NCBI GenBank assembly: GCA_011065165.1
Contig: JAAKFF010000007.1
Span: 1 to 33,330 of the forward strand
DNA length: 33,330 nt
Source: Chlamydiota bacterium
GTDB taxonomy: Bacteria; Chlamydiota; Chlamydiia; Chlamydiales; Simkaniaceae
Direction: 5' to 3'
Shown here: positions 1 through 9,742 of the stretch, piece after piece
How positions within the stretch are numbered: the stretch's first letter is position 1
Layout of the letters: each line of letters starts with the position of its first letter
The notes under the pieces: generated by a model
What the model was told of the DNA's origin: nothing
What the model saw: the letters and a program-made list of their open reading frames with translations, nothing else
The model's database searches: none
Program-made: the position numbers and the translations under genes

Positions 1-885
1 TGTGCAGGCACCGCATTCATCATTCCACGAGCAACCACCTTCATCTGTGACCGCTCACATCCTCTATTAAACAGGAAAAGTGATTATTTGAACCACTATT
101 TACCAAAGTGGTTGATCGATATTTGCCATGCTGAAAGAGCCTACTGGAACTTCTCAGGAGCTACGAGTGATAAGACACTTACATGGCACGCAACGCTCTA
201 TGACTCTCTGTGGATCTCAACCTTCTTTTTTGCACCCAAGGTGATAAAAAATCTTAGAGGGATCGTTAGCCGCCAATATCGCAAGATCTTCACTACCGCT
301 TTTACCATAGGGGGTCTCTTCGCAGTCACCTATGGAATTGAATGTAGTAGGCGCCTCGTGGAATGTTTTGGAGTTGAACTACCTTATCTGCGTACAAGCA
401 TCCCTTTAGAGAAAAATTTCGGCATGCGATTTGGTAACTATTCTCCGAATAGTACAGTAAATCTTTTGGTGAATTTGTTTTATTTTATCAACCGAGCAGT
501 TAAAGATGTAGTTTTTATGACCTATGTTCCACTCTGTGTAGCGTTTCGACTACCCATGCCTGTGGTGATGCAGAGAGTCCGATCTACTCTGTACCAAGAC
601 TTTACAGATAAGGAAATTAAAAACCTAAATTTACTGAAACTCTACCAACCTGTAAATGTAGATGAGCTTGGAGATGAGGATAAGAATTGTCCCATCGGTT
701 TTGTGCCTATGGTAAATCCTGTTCGTTTGAAGGGTTGCATACATACTTTTGAAAGAGTGAATATCAATAAATGGTTTTTAATTAAACCAACTTGCCCTTG
801 TTGTAGAAAGGTATACAATGTGTGGGATGTCCTTACCGCCGAAAGGAATAAGAGCCTCAACTTTCATAAGTTAACAGGCTATTGA
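1..885 (+). CDS. Membrane-anchored U-box/RING-like protein, probably 5'-partial
   Basis: The C-terminal domain reads as a U-box or SP-RING/RING-like E3 fold. Counting from the TTG at 88, it starts at Cys201 (CPIGF), continues with NPVRLKG and CIHTFER, has a Trp in the middle helix, and ends with Cys236, Cys238 and Cys239 followed by Arg. The first zinc pair of a true RING is incomplete, which favours a U-box or derived RING. Two hydrophobic stretches, about residues 66-85 and 123-153, suggest membrane anchoring. The frame is open to base 1. The only in-frame start seen is TTG at 88, with AGGA 11 bases upstream, so the true start may lie outside the window. It converges on htrA with a 7-base overlap. 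By inference it is a secreted or membrane effector that acts on host ubiquitination; the N-terminal half is not recognised. Confidence 0.72.
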   Translation, partial: CAGTAFIIPRATTFICDRSHPLLNRKSDYLNHYLPKWLIDICHAERAYWNFSGATSDKTLTWHATLYDSLWISTFFFAPKVIKNLRGIVSRQYRKIFTTAFTIGGLFAVTYGIECSRRLVECFGVELPYLRTSIPLEKNFGMRFGNYSPNSTVNLLVNLFYFINRAVKDVVFMTYVPLCVAFRLPMPVVMQRVRSTLYQDFTDKEIKNLNLLKLYQPVNVDELGDEDKNCPIGFVPMVNPVRLKGCIHTFERVNINKWFLIKPTCPCCRKVYNVWDVLTAERNKSLNFHKLTGY

Positions 886-2315
886 GCTTTTAGCGAATAA
901 AACCGCATAACGCGGCCTTGGCGGATGAGGAGGAGGATGCGGTCGCCTTTTTTTATCCCTTTTAGCGCCTGCTCGAACTCTTTCACATTGGTCACTTTCT
1001 GATGGTTCACAGCGATGATTAGGAAACCTGGTTTAAGTTTAACTTGGTCTGCTGGCGAGCCCATCTGAATCTCAGTAATCACAACGCCCTCTTCTTCAGG
1101 GTTTAATTTATGAGTTCGAATATTCTCATTGGTGAGATTATCGACGCTCAGTCCAAGCTGTCTGCTGGAAGTAGTACTAGAAATAAAGGTGTTCTGCCCA
1201 TAGGTTCCTAAGGTGACAGGGAGGCGCATCGTTTTGCCATTTCGGTTGATGGTGAGCTGAACGACTGTCTCAGGAGGCAGTAGGACGATAGCGTTGCGCA
1301 AGCTGCTTGGGCTCCTTACAGGATTTCCATTGAGCTTCGTAATGATATCTCCTTGCTTAAGTCCCGCTTTCTCGGCTGGCGACTCTTCGACAATATCTAC
1401 TACAAGGACTCCTTGGGTACTATCGAGACCAAACGCTTCAGCTAAATCATTATCGATCGCTTGCAGGGAGACGCCGAGGAAGCCACGCGTGACGGTGCCA
1501 TTTTCAACGAGCTGCTCTCTGATATTCTGCAAAATATTGCTTGGAATAGCAAAGCCAATCCCCATGTTTCCTCCCGACTGAGAGACGATTGCGGTATTCA
1601 TTCCAATGACATTGCCATCTAGGTCTAACAGGGGCCCACCCGAGTTGCCGGGATTGATGGCGGCATCTGTCTGAATGAAGTCTTCATAGTCGGTAATTTG
1701 AAGGTTTTGGCGCCCTTTAGCGCTGATGATTCCTGCACTGACGCTCGCTTCTAAGTGGAAGGGATTTCCAATGGCAACGACCCATTCGCCTACTTCGAGC
1801 TCGTCAGAATTGCCCAGTTCAAGAAAAGGAAAGTTCTTTCCATAGGATTCATCGATTTTGATAACGGCGATATCGGTATGGCGGTCGCCTCCAATAAAGG
1901 TAGCGTTCAGTTGGCGGTTGTAGCCATCTTGCAGATGGACGGTAATTTTTTTAGCTCCCCGCACAACGTGGAGGTTAGTCATGATATAGCCATCGGTGGA
2001 GACGATGAAGCCTGAGCCTTGGCTTATCTGAGGCCCCCTCTGTCTACCTCGTGAGGGGCCACCAAAGAAGCGTTGAAAGAAGTCGTCGTTGAACATATCT
2101 TGGGGGTCGTGCTCTTGACCCATGCCCCCTTCTGCTCGAATAAAGACAACGGCAGGGGTGCACTTCTTGGCCACATTGATAAAGGGTTTTGAGAACTTTT
2201 TACCAGTCTGAGATGCTGAGCTGGGAGTGCGCTGGGAGTAGGAGACCTCCTCAATTGCAGCATTTAGGATAAAAGTGGAACATAGTAAATAAAAGCCAAT
2301 GATCGCTCGCCGCAT
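879..2315 (-). CDS. htrA: Periplasmic serine protease/chaperone HtrA (DegP/DO family)
   Basis: Trypsin-like protease with two PDZ domains that degrades or refolds misfolded envelope proteins in the periplasm. An N-terminal signal peptide (about residues 1-20) precedes the protease domain. The catalytic triad is visible: His116 in TNLHVV, Asp148 in HTDIAV and Ser225 in NPGNSGGPLL. PDZ1 spans about 278-368 and PDZ2 about 388-475. At 478 residues it is close to chlamydial HtrA. The segment around 64-95 is Gly/Arg/Phe-rich, like the LA loop of DegP. The ATG at 2315 has only a weak purine-rich Shine-Dalgarno. It lies downstream of the M16 protease gene on the same strand with a 69-base gap, so the two may be co-transcribed. 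The protease and both PDZ domains look intact. Confidence 0.96.
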   Translation of the reverse strand: MRRAIIGFYLLCSTFILNAAIEEVSYSQRTPSSASQTGKKFSKPFINVAKKCTPAVVFIRAEGGMGQEHDPQDMFNDDFFQRFFGGPSRGRQRGPQISQGSGFIVSTDGYIMTNLHVVRGAKKITVHLQDGYNRQLNATFIGGDRHTDIAVIKIDESYGKNFPFLELGNSDELEVGEWVVAIGNPFHLEASVSAGIISAKGRQNLQITDYEDFIQTDAAINPGNSGGPLLDLDGNVIGMNTAIVSQSGGNMGIGFAIPSNILQNIREQLVENGTVTRGFLGVSLQAIDNDLAEAFGLDSTQGVLVVDIVEESPAEKAGLKQGDIITKLNGNPVRSPSSLRNAIVLLPPETVVQLTINRNGKTMRLPVTLGTYGQNTFISSTTSSRQLGLSVDNLTNENIRTHKLNPEEEGVVITEIQMGSPADQVKLKPGFLIIAVNHQKVTNVKEFEQALKGIKKGDRILLLIRQGRVMRFYSLKAQ

Positions 2316-2384
2316 AGTTCTCTCTTTTCTGGTCTGTTTTCCTGATTATAGTGAAAGGGAAAATTCGCGCAAGTAAAGTTCTAA

Positions 2385-5309
2385 TTAAAATGGAATGATA
2401 GGAAGATTGGAGTTCTCTTTCTTTAAAAGGGACTCACTGGTGAAGGTCACTTTTATCGCCTCATCAACTCCCTTTAAAAGATGCTCTGAGAGGGCTTCTT
2501 TCACATCTTTTTTCTGAGTGGATAGGAGGTGGTCGCGGTAATCTTGGCGCAGGACTTTGTTGCGGCCATCCCGAAAGTAGCAGTAAGCAACCATCGCTCG
2601 GCTCCCTGGAGAGATCGGAGAGTCGAAATCTTGAATCAGGCCGAGCTTTGCTTCTGTTAGATCGCGGTCGCTAAAAGAGCCTTTGGAAATAGCGGCGATC
2701 GACTCTTCAAAGGCTCTGTAGGTAGAGGTGATGTGAGGGTCCCGGTATCCATGGAAGGTGTAGCTTCCTGTCAGGGAGTTGTAACCAGCACCCGAGCCGT
2801 AGGCCCCCCCTTGTTCCCGGATCTTTTTATGGAGAAAGGTGTTCTCTAGTAAGTCTGTAGAGACACTGAGTGCGGGCGCGGAGTGGTCAACCATTGAGGG
2901 CACTTTAAAGCTGAAGGCGGAAAAAGCAACAGGCGATGAGATGGGGCGAGCTTGAGCGCGTTTAGGAGAGGGAATGGAGTAGCTCTTCCACGGCTCAAAA
3001 GGTTTGGTTGGAAGGTCACCAATCCCATAGAAGCTCTCTTTCGACAGAGTATGGTACTGATCTGCATCGCAGCTGAGAACTAGGTGGGGCGTTGTAAAAT
3101 GGTAGAGAGTGCTCTTTAGAGCTTTTAACCTCTCAATAATCTCAGGGAGTTTTCTGTCGAGATCACGGGCGATAGAGCGAATAAACTGCAAGTAGCTCAG
3201 ACCACTCCACTGCTCTCCTATGAATGCCGACTGGTTAAAGGAGCAGAGAGAGAGTTGAATGGCGTAGGACATTGCGCTGCGACTCAGCCTGTTCTCAAGA
3301 GAGGTGTGGATCTGCAATATGAGCTCCTTCATCCGCTCGCTATCATCTAACTGCGGAGAGCGGCAGATATCTTTAAAGAGAGCAAAGAGCTTATCTACAT
3401 TGCGACTGAGAGCCTTTCCTCGAAAGCTAAAGGTCGGTTTTAAGAGGTTGGGATCCTCAATCTGCGGGTAGAGCGATACACTGGCGCTGAAATCGCCAAG
3501 ATAGGCGTTGATATACTCCAAATTCTCACGGTAATCGCGCTCACCCGCTCCAAGCTCGGGGAGTAGAGAGAGTAAAAGTTGGAGGTAGGGAAGATCATCA
3601 AAAGCGATATGAGGAAGGTCGAAAATTAAATTGGCAGAGAGAATGTGGTTGGTGAAGCAGTCGTGATGGAAGATTGTGAGCTGGTCTTGCTGCTCATGGG
3701 TTATTAGGAAATCAGGGGTGTTTTTGGGGACGTCGGTGAGGAGGATTTTAGGGAGACACTCTAAGGATTGGCTCTCCATTTTTTCTTGGAACTTCTTTAA
3801 ATCTGCAGCCTGTTTAACGATCTTTGATCTCTCCTCCTCCGTCAGAGCCTCCTTGATCTTCTTCAGCTTCTCTCGCTCCTCCTGCTCCTCCTTCTCCTGC
3901 AAGGTGGGATCGGGTTTAAAGGAGAGGAGTGTGCGATGGGAGTTATTCAAAAAATATCTGCGAATAAGTGCAGGCAGAAAGTCGGGATCTTTTACTTGGA
4001 GCAGAAGTTTACTGAATTGGGAGTGGACAGATAGGGCGTTCTCTGCTGGGCATCCGTGCTGCGCAGCCAAGGCTGAGCGAAAAAAAAGTGTCAATCCAAA
4101 GGGTCCATAGTCACCGGTGATCTCTAAGCGGCTGAACTCGAGTTGATGAAGGGCCGCTTCGATGAGATGGCTGTCGATCCCGCTCTCAGCGATCTCTTCT
4201 AGCGTATTCAAAATAAGCGCTTCAATCTCTTTTCCGCTATCATTTTTGCAGCCGCGGCAGATGATTGTATAGGGGATCTCACTCGTCTCTAGATCTAAAT
4301 AGCCGTCAGCTTGCGTGCAGAGACCCGACTTCAGCAGCGGTAATTTCAGGGGCGAAGCGTCAGTCTCCATCAAAATCGATTCGAGAAGAGCAAGAGAGAG
4401 GGCGTCTTCCTGATTTTTCAAATCCGTAGTCAGCCAGGAGAGGGTGACAAACTCTCTATTGTCATCACTTTGAGGCGGGTAGTAGGCGACTAAAGTGTGC
4501 GGCTTTTCGAAACGGCGTTGCAGGGAGATAGGGGGAAGGTCGGCGCTCTTTTTTATCCCCTTGAGAGCGTGTTTTGCAATGAAGTCGAGGTGGGGCGCCA
4601 GCGGAAAGCTTCCATAGAAGAAAAAGAGGCAGTGGCTCGGGTGGTAGTAGGTTTGATGGAAGGCCTTGAGCTCTTCATGGGTTAGATTGGGGATCTCCTT
4701 GGGGTCTCCACCAGAATTGAATGCATAAGGGAGGTCGGGAGTAAGCGCTGTCATCACCTCTTGCCAGAGGCGCGTTTCGGGTGAGGTGAGCGTCCCTTTC
4801 ATCTCATTGAAGACGACCCCTTTGAAGAGAAGGGGGGTCGTTGGATCGTCGCCCTTTTCAAACTCAAGGCGGTGGCCCTCCTGCAGAAAGCTCAGCTCCT
4901 TCAGTTCAGGATTGAAGACGGCGTCTAAGTAGACCTCCATTAAGTTATAGAAGTCCTCTTCCACTTGTGAGGCTGCCGGGTAGCAGGTGAAGTCCGATCC
5001 CGTCATCGCATTCATGAAGGTGTTTAAACTGCGACGAGTCATAGAAAAGAAGGGGTCTTTCACAGGATACTTTTTTGAGCCACAGAGAACAGTATGCTCC
5101 AAGATATGAGCCACGCCAGTGGAGTCAGTGGGGAGAGTTTGGAAAGAGAGAGAGAAGAGATTCTCAGGATCATCTGCTTCAAGATGCATCACTCTAGCGC
5201 CCGTAGGCTCATGGCGAAGCTCGTAGAAGATCATGTTGAGTTCATCAATCGGCACCACCTTCGTGAAGGTAAAGTCACGATGGTTAGCGCCTACTTCATA
5301 TTTTGGCAT
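2385..5309 (-). CDS. M16C (PreP/Cym1-like) zinc metalloprotease
   Basis: Large insulinase-family metallopeptidase of 974 residues, the size of a one-chain, two-half presequence-protease type enzyme. The inverted zinc motif HxxEH is His68-Ile-Leu-Glu71-His72. The third zinc ligand is Glu169 in FNEMKG, 97 residues after His72, which is the spacing I recall for human PreP. The C-terminal half carries the Arg/Tyr substrate-binding motif (IREQGGAYG). A Glu/Lys-rich coiled linker separates the halves, as in the M16C-associated region. Enzymes of this family degrade short unstructured peptides in an enclosed chamber. There is no obvious signal peptide, so it is probably cytoplasmic. It sits between nrdB and htrA on the same strand; from memory the C. 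trachomatis homologue (CT824) also adjoins htrA. Confidence 0.93.
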   Translation of the reverse strand: MPKYEVGANHRDFTFTKVVPIDELNMIFYELRHEPTGARVMHLEADDPENLFSLSFQTLPTDSTGVAHILEHTVLCGSKKYPVKDPFFSMTRRSLNTFMNAMTGSDFTCYPAASQVEEDFYNLMEVYLDAVFNPELKELSFLQEGHRLEFEKGDDPTTPLLFKGVVFNEMKGTLTSPETRLWQEVMTALTPDLPYAFNSGGDPKEIPNLTHEELKAFHQTYYHPSHCLFFFYGSFPLAPHLDFIAKHALKGIKKSADLPPISLQRRFEKPHTLVAYYPPQSDDNREFVTLSWLTTDLKNQEDALSLALLESILMETDASPLKLPLLKSGLCTQADGYLDLETSEIPYTIICRGCKNDSGKEIEALILNTLEEIAESGIDSHLIEAALHQLEFSRLEITGDYGPFGLTLFFRSALAAQHGCPAENALSVHSQFSKLLLQVKDPDFLPALIRRYFLNNSHRTLLSFKPDPTLQEKEEQEEREKLKKIKEALTEEERSKIVKQAADLKKFQEKMESQSLECLPKILLTDVPKNTPDFLITHEQQDQLTIFHHDCFTNHILSANLIFDLPHIAFDDLPYLQLLLSLLPELGAGERDYRENLEYINAYLGDFSASVSLYPQIEDPNLLKPTFSFRGKALSRNVDKLFALFKDICRSPQLDDSERMKELILQIHTSLENRLSRSAMSYAIQLSLCSFNQSAFIGEQWSGLSYLQFIRSIARDLDRKLPEIIERLKALKSTLYHFTTPHLVLSCDADQYHTLSKESFYGIGDLPTKPFEPWKSYSIPSPKRAQARPISSPVAFSAFSFKVPSMVDHSAPALSVSTDLLENTFLHKKIREQGGAYGSGAGYNSLTGSYTFHGYRDPHITSTYRAFEESIAAISKGSFSDRDLTEAKLGLIQDFDSPISPGSRAMVAYCYFRDGRNKVLRQDYRDHLLSTQKKDVKEALSEHLLKGVDEAIKVTFTSESLLKKENSNLPIIPF

Positions 5310-5340
5310 AGTATAAATCTTACCTTATAGCCTCTATTTC

Positions 5341-6402
5341 CTACCAGCTAAGGGTGGAGGCGGATTGGTACTCAGTGACACGGGTTTCGAAGAAGTTCTT
5401 CTCTTTTCCGAGGTCGATCGTCTCGCTCATCCAAGGGAAGGGGTTTTTCGCGTTGTATTGGGTCTTGAGGCCAATGCGTTCGAGGCGGCGGTCGGCAATA
5501 TAGTGGGCATATTCACGGAACATGGGGGCGGTGAGGCCCAAGATCCCTTTGGGAAGGCAGTCCTGTGCATAGTCGACTTCAAGTTCGACGGCCTCTTTGA
5601 TCTTATCTGTAATATACTTTTGAAAGGCGGGTGTCCAGATATCGGGGTTCTCCTCCTTGATGCCGTTGATCAGATCGATCCCGAAGTTGAGATGGATCGT
5701 CTCATCGCGGAGGATATATTGGAACTGCTCCCCAATTCCAGTCATCTTGTTTTGGCGGTGCAGGGAGAGGATCATCGCAAAGCCGCTATAGAAGAAGAGG
5801 CCTTCCATGATGATATAGAAGCCTATCAAATTCTCGAGGAATTTCTGAGCTCCCTCTTGGGTGGTTGTATCGAAGTCATCCCGTAAGATCTCTTCGGTAA
5901 GATCCATCTCGAACTTATCTTTGGCATGGATCGAGTTTATCTCATTGTACATATTGAAGATCTCACCCTCTTCGAGGTTGAGCGACTCGACGATATAGTG
6001 GAAGGTGTGTGTATGGATAGCCTCTTCGAAAGCTTGGCGGAGGAGATATTGACGGCATTCGGGGTTGGTGACATGTTTGTAGATTGCGAGAGTAATATTA
6101 TTTGCAACCAGACTCTCAGCGGTGCTAAAGAATCCTAAATTGCGCATGATAAGAAGGCGCTCAGAGTCGGAGAGCTGATCCGACTTCCAGATCTCGATAT
6201 CTTTTGCCATCGAAACTTCACTCGGCATCCAATGGTTGGCACATCCATTGAGATAGTGCTCCCACGCCCACTTATATTTTAGTGGCATGAGCTGGTTCAC
6301 ATCGACTGTTGTGCAGTTGATGAGACGCTTCTCTTTCATCTTAGGGCGTCTTCTCTCTCCCCCAGTTATTTCAGTTTTTGGGTGTAATAGTGCATCATTC
6401 AT
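5341..6402 (-). CDS. nrdB: Ribonucleotide reductase subunit R2 (NrdB), class Ic type
   Basis: Small, radical-storing subunit of ribonucleoside-diphosphate reductase, which makes dNTPs with NrdA. The dinuclear metal ligands are visible: Glu96 (FFSTAE), Glu127 and His130 (EEAIH), Glu200 (IIMEG), Glu234 and His237 (RDETIH). Position 134, where Tyr normally carries the radical, is Phe, and the first ligand is Glu rather than Asp. Every one of these positions is offset by exactly 7 from the C. trachomatis numbering I recall (Glu89, Glu120, His123, Phe127, Glu193, Glu227, His230), so a Mn/Fe class Ic cofactor is expected. The ATG at 6402 has AAGGAG seven bases upstream. The gene starts 14 bases after nrdA and belongs to the same operon. 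Confidence 0.97.
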   Translation of the reverse strand: MNDALLHPKTEITGGERRRPKMKEKRLINCTTVDVNQLMPLKYKWAWEHYLNGCANHWMPSEVSMAKDIEIWKSDQLSDSERLLIMRNLGFFSTAESLVANNITLAIYKHVTNPECRQYLLRQAFEEAIHTHTFHYIVESLNLEEGEIFNMYNEINSIHAKDKFEMDLTEEILRDDFDTTTQEGAQKFLENLIGFYIIMEGLFFYSGFAMILSLHRQNKMTGIGEQFQYILRDETIHLNFGIDLINGIKEENPDIWTPAFQKYITDKIKEAVELEVDYAQDCLPKGILGLTAPMFREYAHYIADRRLERIGLKTQYNAKNPFPWMSETIDLGKEKNFFETRVTEYQSASTLSW

Positions 6403-6416
6403 AAATTATCTCCTTA

Positions 6417-9400
6417 TTATTGACAGCTCTCACACCCCTCTTCGAGGTTACAAGCTGGCATGTTTGATTTCTCTTCTCGCACTACTTTAACCCGGGCGGA
6501 GGGCGATTCATTCTTCATCCAGCGTGGCTGCAAAGCGCGCTTATTGATATCCACTGTCGACTTCTCAATCTGAGTCGCTGCCATTGAGCGCAGATAGTAG
6601 AAAGTCTTCATCCCCTTACTCCATCCAAGCATGTACATAGCGTGCAATTTTTTTCCACTTGGCTCGGCAAGATATAGGTTGAGGGATTGAGCTTGGTCGA
6701 TCCACTTCTGACGGCGGCTCCCACATTCGATGATCCACTCGGGATCGATCTCAAAGGCGGTCAAGTACTGTTTTTTGACCTCATCGGGAATACGATCGAT
6801 CTCAAGAATCGAGCCGTCGAAATATTTAAGATCGTCGACCATCTGCTCATCCCACATCTTGAGCTCTTTAAGCTTGGCAACTAGATAGTGGTTACTGATG
6901 GTGAACTCTCCAGAGAGGTTGGACTTCGCATAGAGGTTCTTGTAGTTGGGTTCATTCGACGAAGTGACACCTGCGATGTTGGCAATCGTTGCAGTCGGTG
7001 CGATGGCCAGAACATTGCTATTGCGCATGCCATGTTTTCGCACCGATTCGCGCACATTATCCCAGTTCATCGAAATACTACGGTCCATATCGACCTTCTC
7101 GCCCCGCTCTTTTTCGAGGATATCGATGGTATCGATGGGAAAGAGTCCCCGTTCCCACTTCGAGCCTTTATAGCTGGGATAGGGGTTTCGCTCCTTCGCG
7201 AGCTCACTCGAATAGAGGATCGCATAGTAAGAGATCATCTCCATGCTATTGTCGGCAAGTTTCACCGCATCGTGGCTTGCATAGCTGAAGTTCATGATAT
7301 TGAGGGCATCTTGGAAGCCCATAAAACCCAGCCCGATGGAGCGGTGGCTCATGTTGGCTGTTCTAGTCTCTGGGATCGGGTAGAAGTTCACATCGATCAC
7401 ATTATCCAGCATACGGATGGCTGTCTTGATCGTGCGCGAGATCTTCTTCTCATCAAGCCCTTTTTCTGTGATATGTTCCACTAAATTGATAGATCCAAGG
7501 TTGCAGACGGCTGTCTCCTCTTTAGAGGTGTTGAGGGTGATCTCGGTACAGAGATTGGAGCTGTGGATGACACCGACGTGATCTTGGGGAGAGCGGATAT
7601 TACAAGGATCTTTGAAGGTGATCCATGGGTGGCCCGTTTCAAAGAGCATACTGAGCATTTTACGCCAGAGCTGCATCGCTTCCACACGTTTAAAGATAGC
7701 AATTTCGCCCTTATCGGCCATCTTCTCATACTCGAGATAACGCGTTTCAAACGCCGCTCCATAGAGATCGTGAAGATCGGGTGCCTCATTGGGGCTAAAG
7801 AGCGTCCACTGGCCATTCTCTTTGACCCGCTTCATGAAGAGGTCGGGAATCCAGTTGGCTGTGTTCATATCGTGTGTGCGGCGGCGCTCATCACCAGTAT
7901 TTTTTCGCAGCTCTAGGAAATCTTCGATGTCGATATGCCACGTCTCTAAATAGGCGCATGCCACACCCTTGCGCTTGCCGCCTTGATTCACAGCAACTGC
8001 GGTATCATTCGCCACCTTAAGGAAGGGGATGATCCCCTGGCTTTGACCGTTAGTCCCTTTAATACGGGCGCCCGCTCCGCGCACACCAGTCCAGTCATTT
8101 CCAAGGCCGCCTGCCCATTTAGAGAGCTGGGCGTTATCGGAGATCGTTTTAAAGATATTCTCTAAATCGTCCGAAATTGTTGAGAGATAACAAGAGCTGA
8201 GCTGAGCGTGGGTGGTTCCTGCGTTAAAGAGTGTTGGGGTAGCAGAGAGGTAGTGAAACTGAGAGAGCACATTATAAAATTCGAGGGTGCGCGCTGTCTT
8301 CTCCTTCTCATTGATAGAGAGCCCCATAGCAACACGCATCCAGAAGATCTGAGGCGTCTCAATACGGCGGTAATTCTCATGGATGAAGTAGCGGTCGTAA
8401 AGCGTTTGCAGCCCTAAGAATTGGAACTTATCATCCCGGTTAAGGTCGAAGGCCTTCCCAATGGCATCGAGGTCAAAGTCGGCGAGCTCAGGCGCAATGC
8501 GATCGAGTTTGATTCCGCGGGCGATATACTCTTTAAAGTATTCGCGGTGCCGGTTTTGCAGCCTTGGAGAGAGGGAGTCGACCCCCAATGTCTCTCTATA
8601 AATCTTATCAAGAAGAAGGCGCGCAGAGATCTTGGAGTAGACAGGATCGATCTCGATTTTGGCCTTTGTTGACATAATGAGAGCTTGATCTATCTCATCC
8701 TCTTTGATGCCTTCGTAAAAATTTAGAATGGCGCTCTCCATCAGCTCTTCGGGTGAGGCGATCTCTTCAAACCCGAGACACGCGCGGTCGAGCCGGTCGA
8801 GAAGATCGGATTCAGAGATCGACGTAGTTTTCCCTTCAGCTGTTTTAATCTCAAAGCTGCGCTCATCTTTTTTTGCTTTGCGCCTCTTCTTACTCTTCAC
8901 TTCGGGAGTGGCGCTGGTCTGATCACCCTTGGCGGCGCGATAGAGAATGTAATCTTTAGATGCTTGGAAGAAACCCGCACGCATCAAGATCTCTTCAATG
9001 AGATTTTGAAGATGGTGGACATGGAGCTGCTCACTCTTTGAGAGTTGAACAGCCTCTTCCACCACTTGCTGGGAGAGTCTATTCACGATAGAGACGATCT
9101 CAGCCGGTGTCTGCCCCTCAACATTATTCACCCGTCTAAAGATGCGCTCGATCGAAGCGGAGATTTTGATCGGATTGAAGCGAACAGAAGAGTCACCCTC
9201 CTTTCGGAAGATCTTGATATTTCTTGGGTCATCTCCTCTAACAGCTTTATGCTGGTCGCGGTAGATGATATAGTCGCGGGCCACATCATGATGGCCATTT
9301 TTCATCAGAACCACTTCGACCAGATCCTGGATTCCTTCAACATTGAGGGAGACATTTTTACTTGCCAGCTCAAATAATTGTTCCACGACTTGAGTCGTAA

Positions 9401-9647
9401 TCGTTGCTATCGGCTCCTTAAGGTCATCCGGAAGCTCAGCCTCCTTTTCAATTTTTTTGGTGTCGCGAAAAGCTGCATCGATCGCTCTCTTGATCCGCTC
9501 CTTTCTGAACGGAACGATCGTGCCCGTTCGCTTCACCACAGTGAAAGTATTTTCACCCACAGCGACGTTATCTTCCAAAATTTGATCCTTTATAGAGTTT
9601 AGTAGTTCTTTTGAATTATTGGACGTTTTTGAATCCGATTTTGCCAT
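6417..9647 (-). CDS. nrdA: Ribonucleotide reductase large subunit R1 (NrdA) with three ATP-cones
   Basis: Catalytic subunit that reduces ribonucleoside diphosphates. I set the start at the ATG at 9647 because AAGG lies seven bases upstream; a longer frame would need a TTG at 9668. This gives 1076 residues, unusually long because three ATP-cone regulatory domains precede the barrel (roughly 35-125, 145-240 and 265-355). Active-site residues are present: Cys486 (SSCYLS), the finger loop Asn698-Leu-Cys700-Thr-Glu702, Cys715 (AVCNLGS), the paired tyrosines of TFYYLR near the C-terminus, and the redox tail cysteines Cys1072 and Cys1075, with an extra Cys1066. An internal Lys/Arg-rich linker separates cones two and three. 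It is the first gene of the nrdAB operon and has NrdR-like operators upstream. Confidence 0.97.
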   Translation of the reverse strand: MAKSDSKTSNNSKELLNSIKDQILEDNVAVGENTFTVVKRTGTIVPFRKERIKRAIDAAFRDTKKIEKEAELPDDLKEPIATITTQVVEQLFELASKNVSLNVEGIQDLVEVVLMKNGHHDVARDYIIYRDQHKAVRGDDPRNIKIFRKEGDSSVRFNPIKISASIERIFRRVNNVEGQTPAEIVSIVNRLSQQVVEEAVQLSKSEQLHVHHLQNLIEEILMRAGFFQASKDYILYRAAKGDQTSATPEVKSKKRRKAKKDERSFEIKTAEGKTTSISESDLLDRLDRACLGFEEIASPEELMESAILNFYEGIKEDEIDQALIMSTKAKIEIDPVYSKISARLLLDKIYRETLGVDSLSPRLQNRHREYFKEYIARGIKLDRIAPELADFDLDAIGKAFDLNRDDKFQFLGLQTLYDRYFIHENYRRIETPQIFWMRVAMGLSINEKEKTARTLEFYNVLSQFHYLSATPTLFNAGTTHAQLSSCYLSTISDDLENIFKTISDNAQLSKWAGGLGNDWTGVRGAGARIKGTNGQSQGIIPFLKVANDTAVAVNQGGKRKGVACAYLETWHIDIEDFLELRKNTGDERRRTHDMNTANWIPDLFMKRVKENGQWTLFSPNEAPDLHDLYGAAFETRYLEYEKMADKGEIAIFKRVEAMQLWRKMLSMLFETGHPWITFKDPCNIRSPQDHVGVIHSSNLCTEITLNTSKEETAVCNLGSINLVEHITEKGLDEKKISRTIKTAIRMLDNVIDVNFYPIPETRTANMSHRSIGLGFMGFQDALNIMNFSYASHDAVKLADNSMEMISYYAILYSSELAKERNPYPSYKGSKWERGLFPIDTIDILEKERGEKVDMDRSISMNWDNVRESVRKHGMRNSNVLAIAPTATIANIAGVTSSNEPNYKNLYAKSNLSGEFTISNHYLVAKLKELKMWDEQMVDDLKYFDGSILEIDRIPDEVKKQYLTAFEIDPEWIIECGSRRQKWIDQAQSLNLYLAEPSGKKLHAMYMLGWSKGMKTFYYLRSMAATQIEKSTVDINKRALQPRWMKNESPSARVKVVREEKSNMPACNLEEGCESCQ

Positions 9648-9709
9648 ATTAATACCTTGATTTCGCAACTAAAATGTAAACAATCTGCATTTTCAATAAA
9701 TAGCCCCTT

Positions 9710-9725
9710 CTACAACATCTAGTAC
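9710..9725 (-). promoter_or_regulatory. NrdR-like box 2 upstream of nrdA
   Basis: The sequence CTACAACATCTAGTAC matches all eight strongly conserved positions of the NrdR-box consensus acaCwAtATaTwGtgt, but only part of the outer positions (10 of 16 overall). It starts 33 bases from box 1, close to three helical turns, which is the paired arrangement known for NrdR operators. By inference it is a site for the dATP/ATP-sensing repressor NrdR. Confidence 0.6.
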
Positions 9726-9742
9726 CATCCTCCCCACTAGTG

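Noticed and set aside
5365-5886. 173-codon open frame on the plus strand
   Set aside because: It lies wholly antisense to nrdB, whose metal ligands are all intact, and shows no recognisable domain.
6888-7484. 198-codon open frame on the plus strand
   Set aside because: Antisense to the catalytic part of nrdA; no family features, and other antisense frames of similar kind cover the same stretch.
9648-9668. TTG start for nrdA at 9668
   Set aside because: The ATG at 9647 has AAGG at correct spacing, and the extra residues add no domain.
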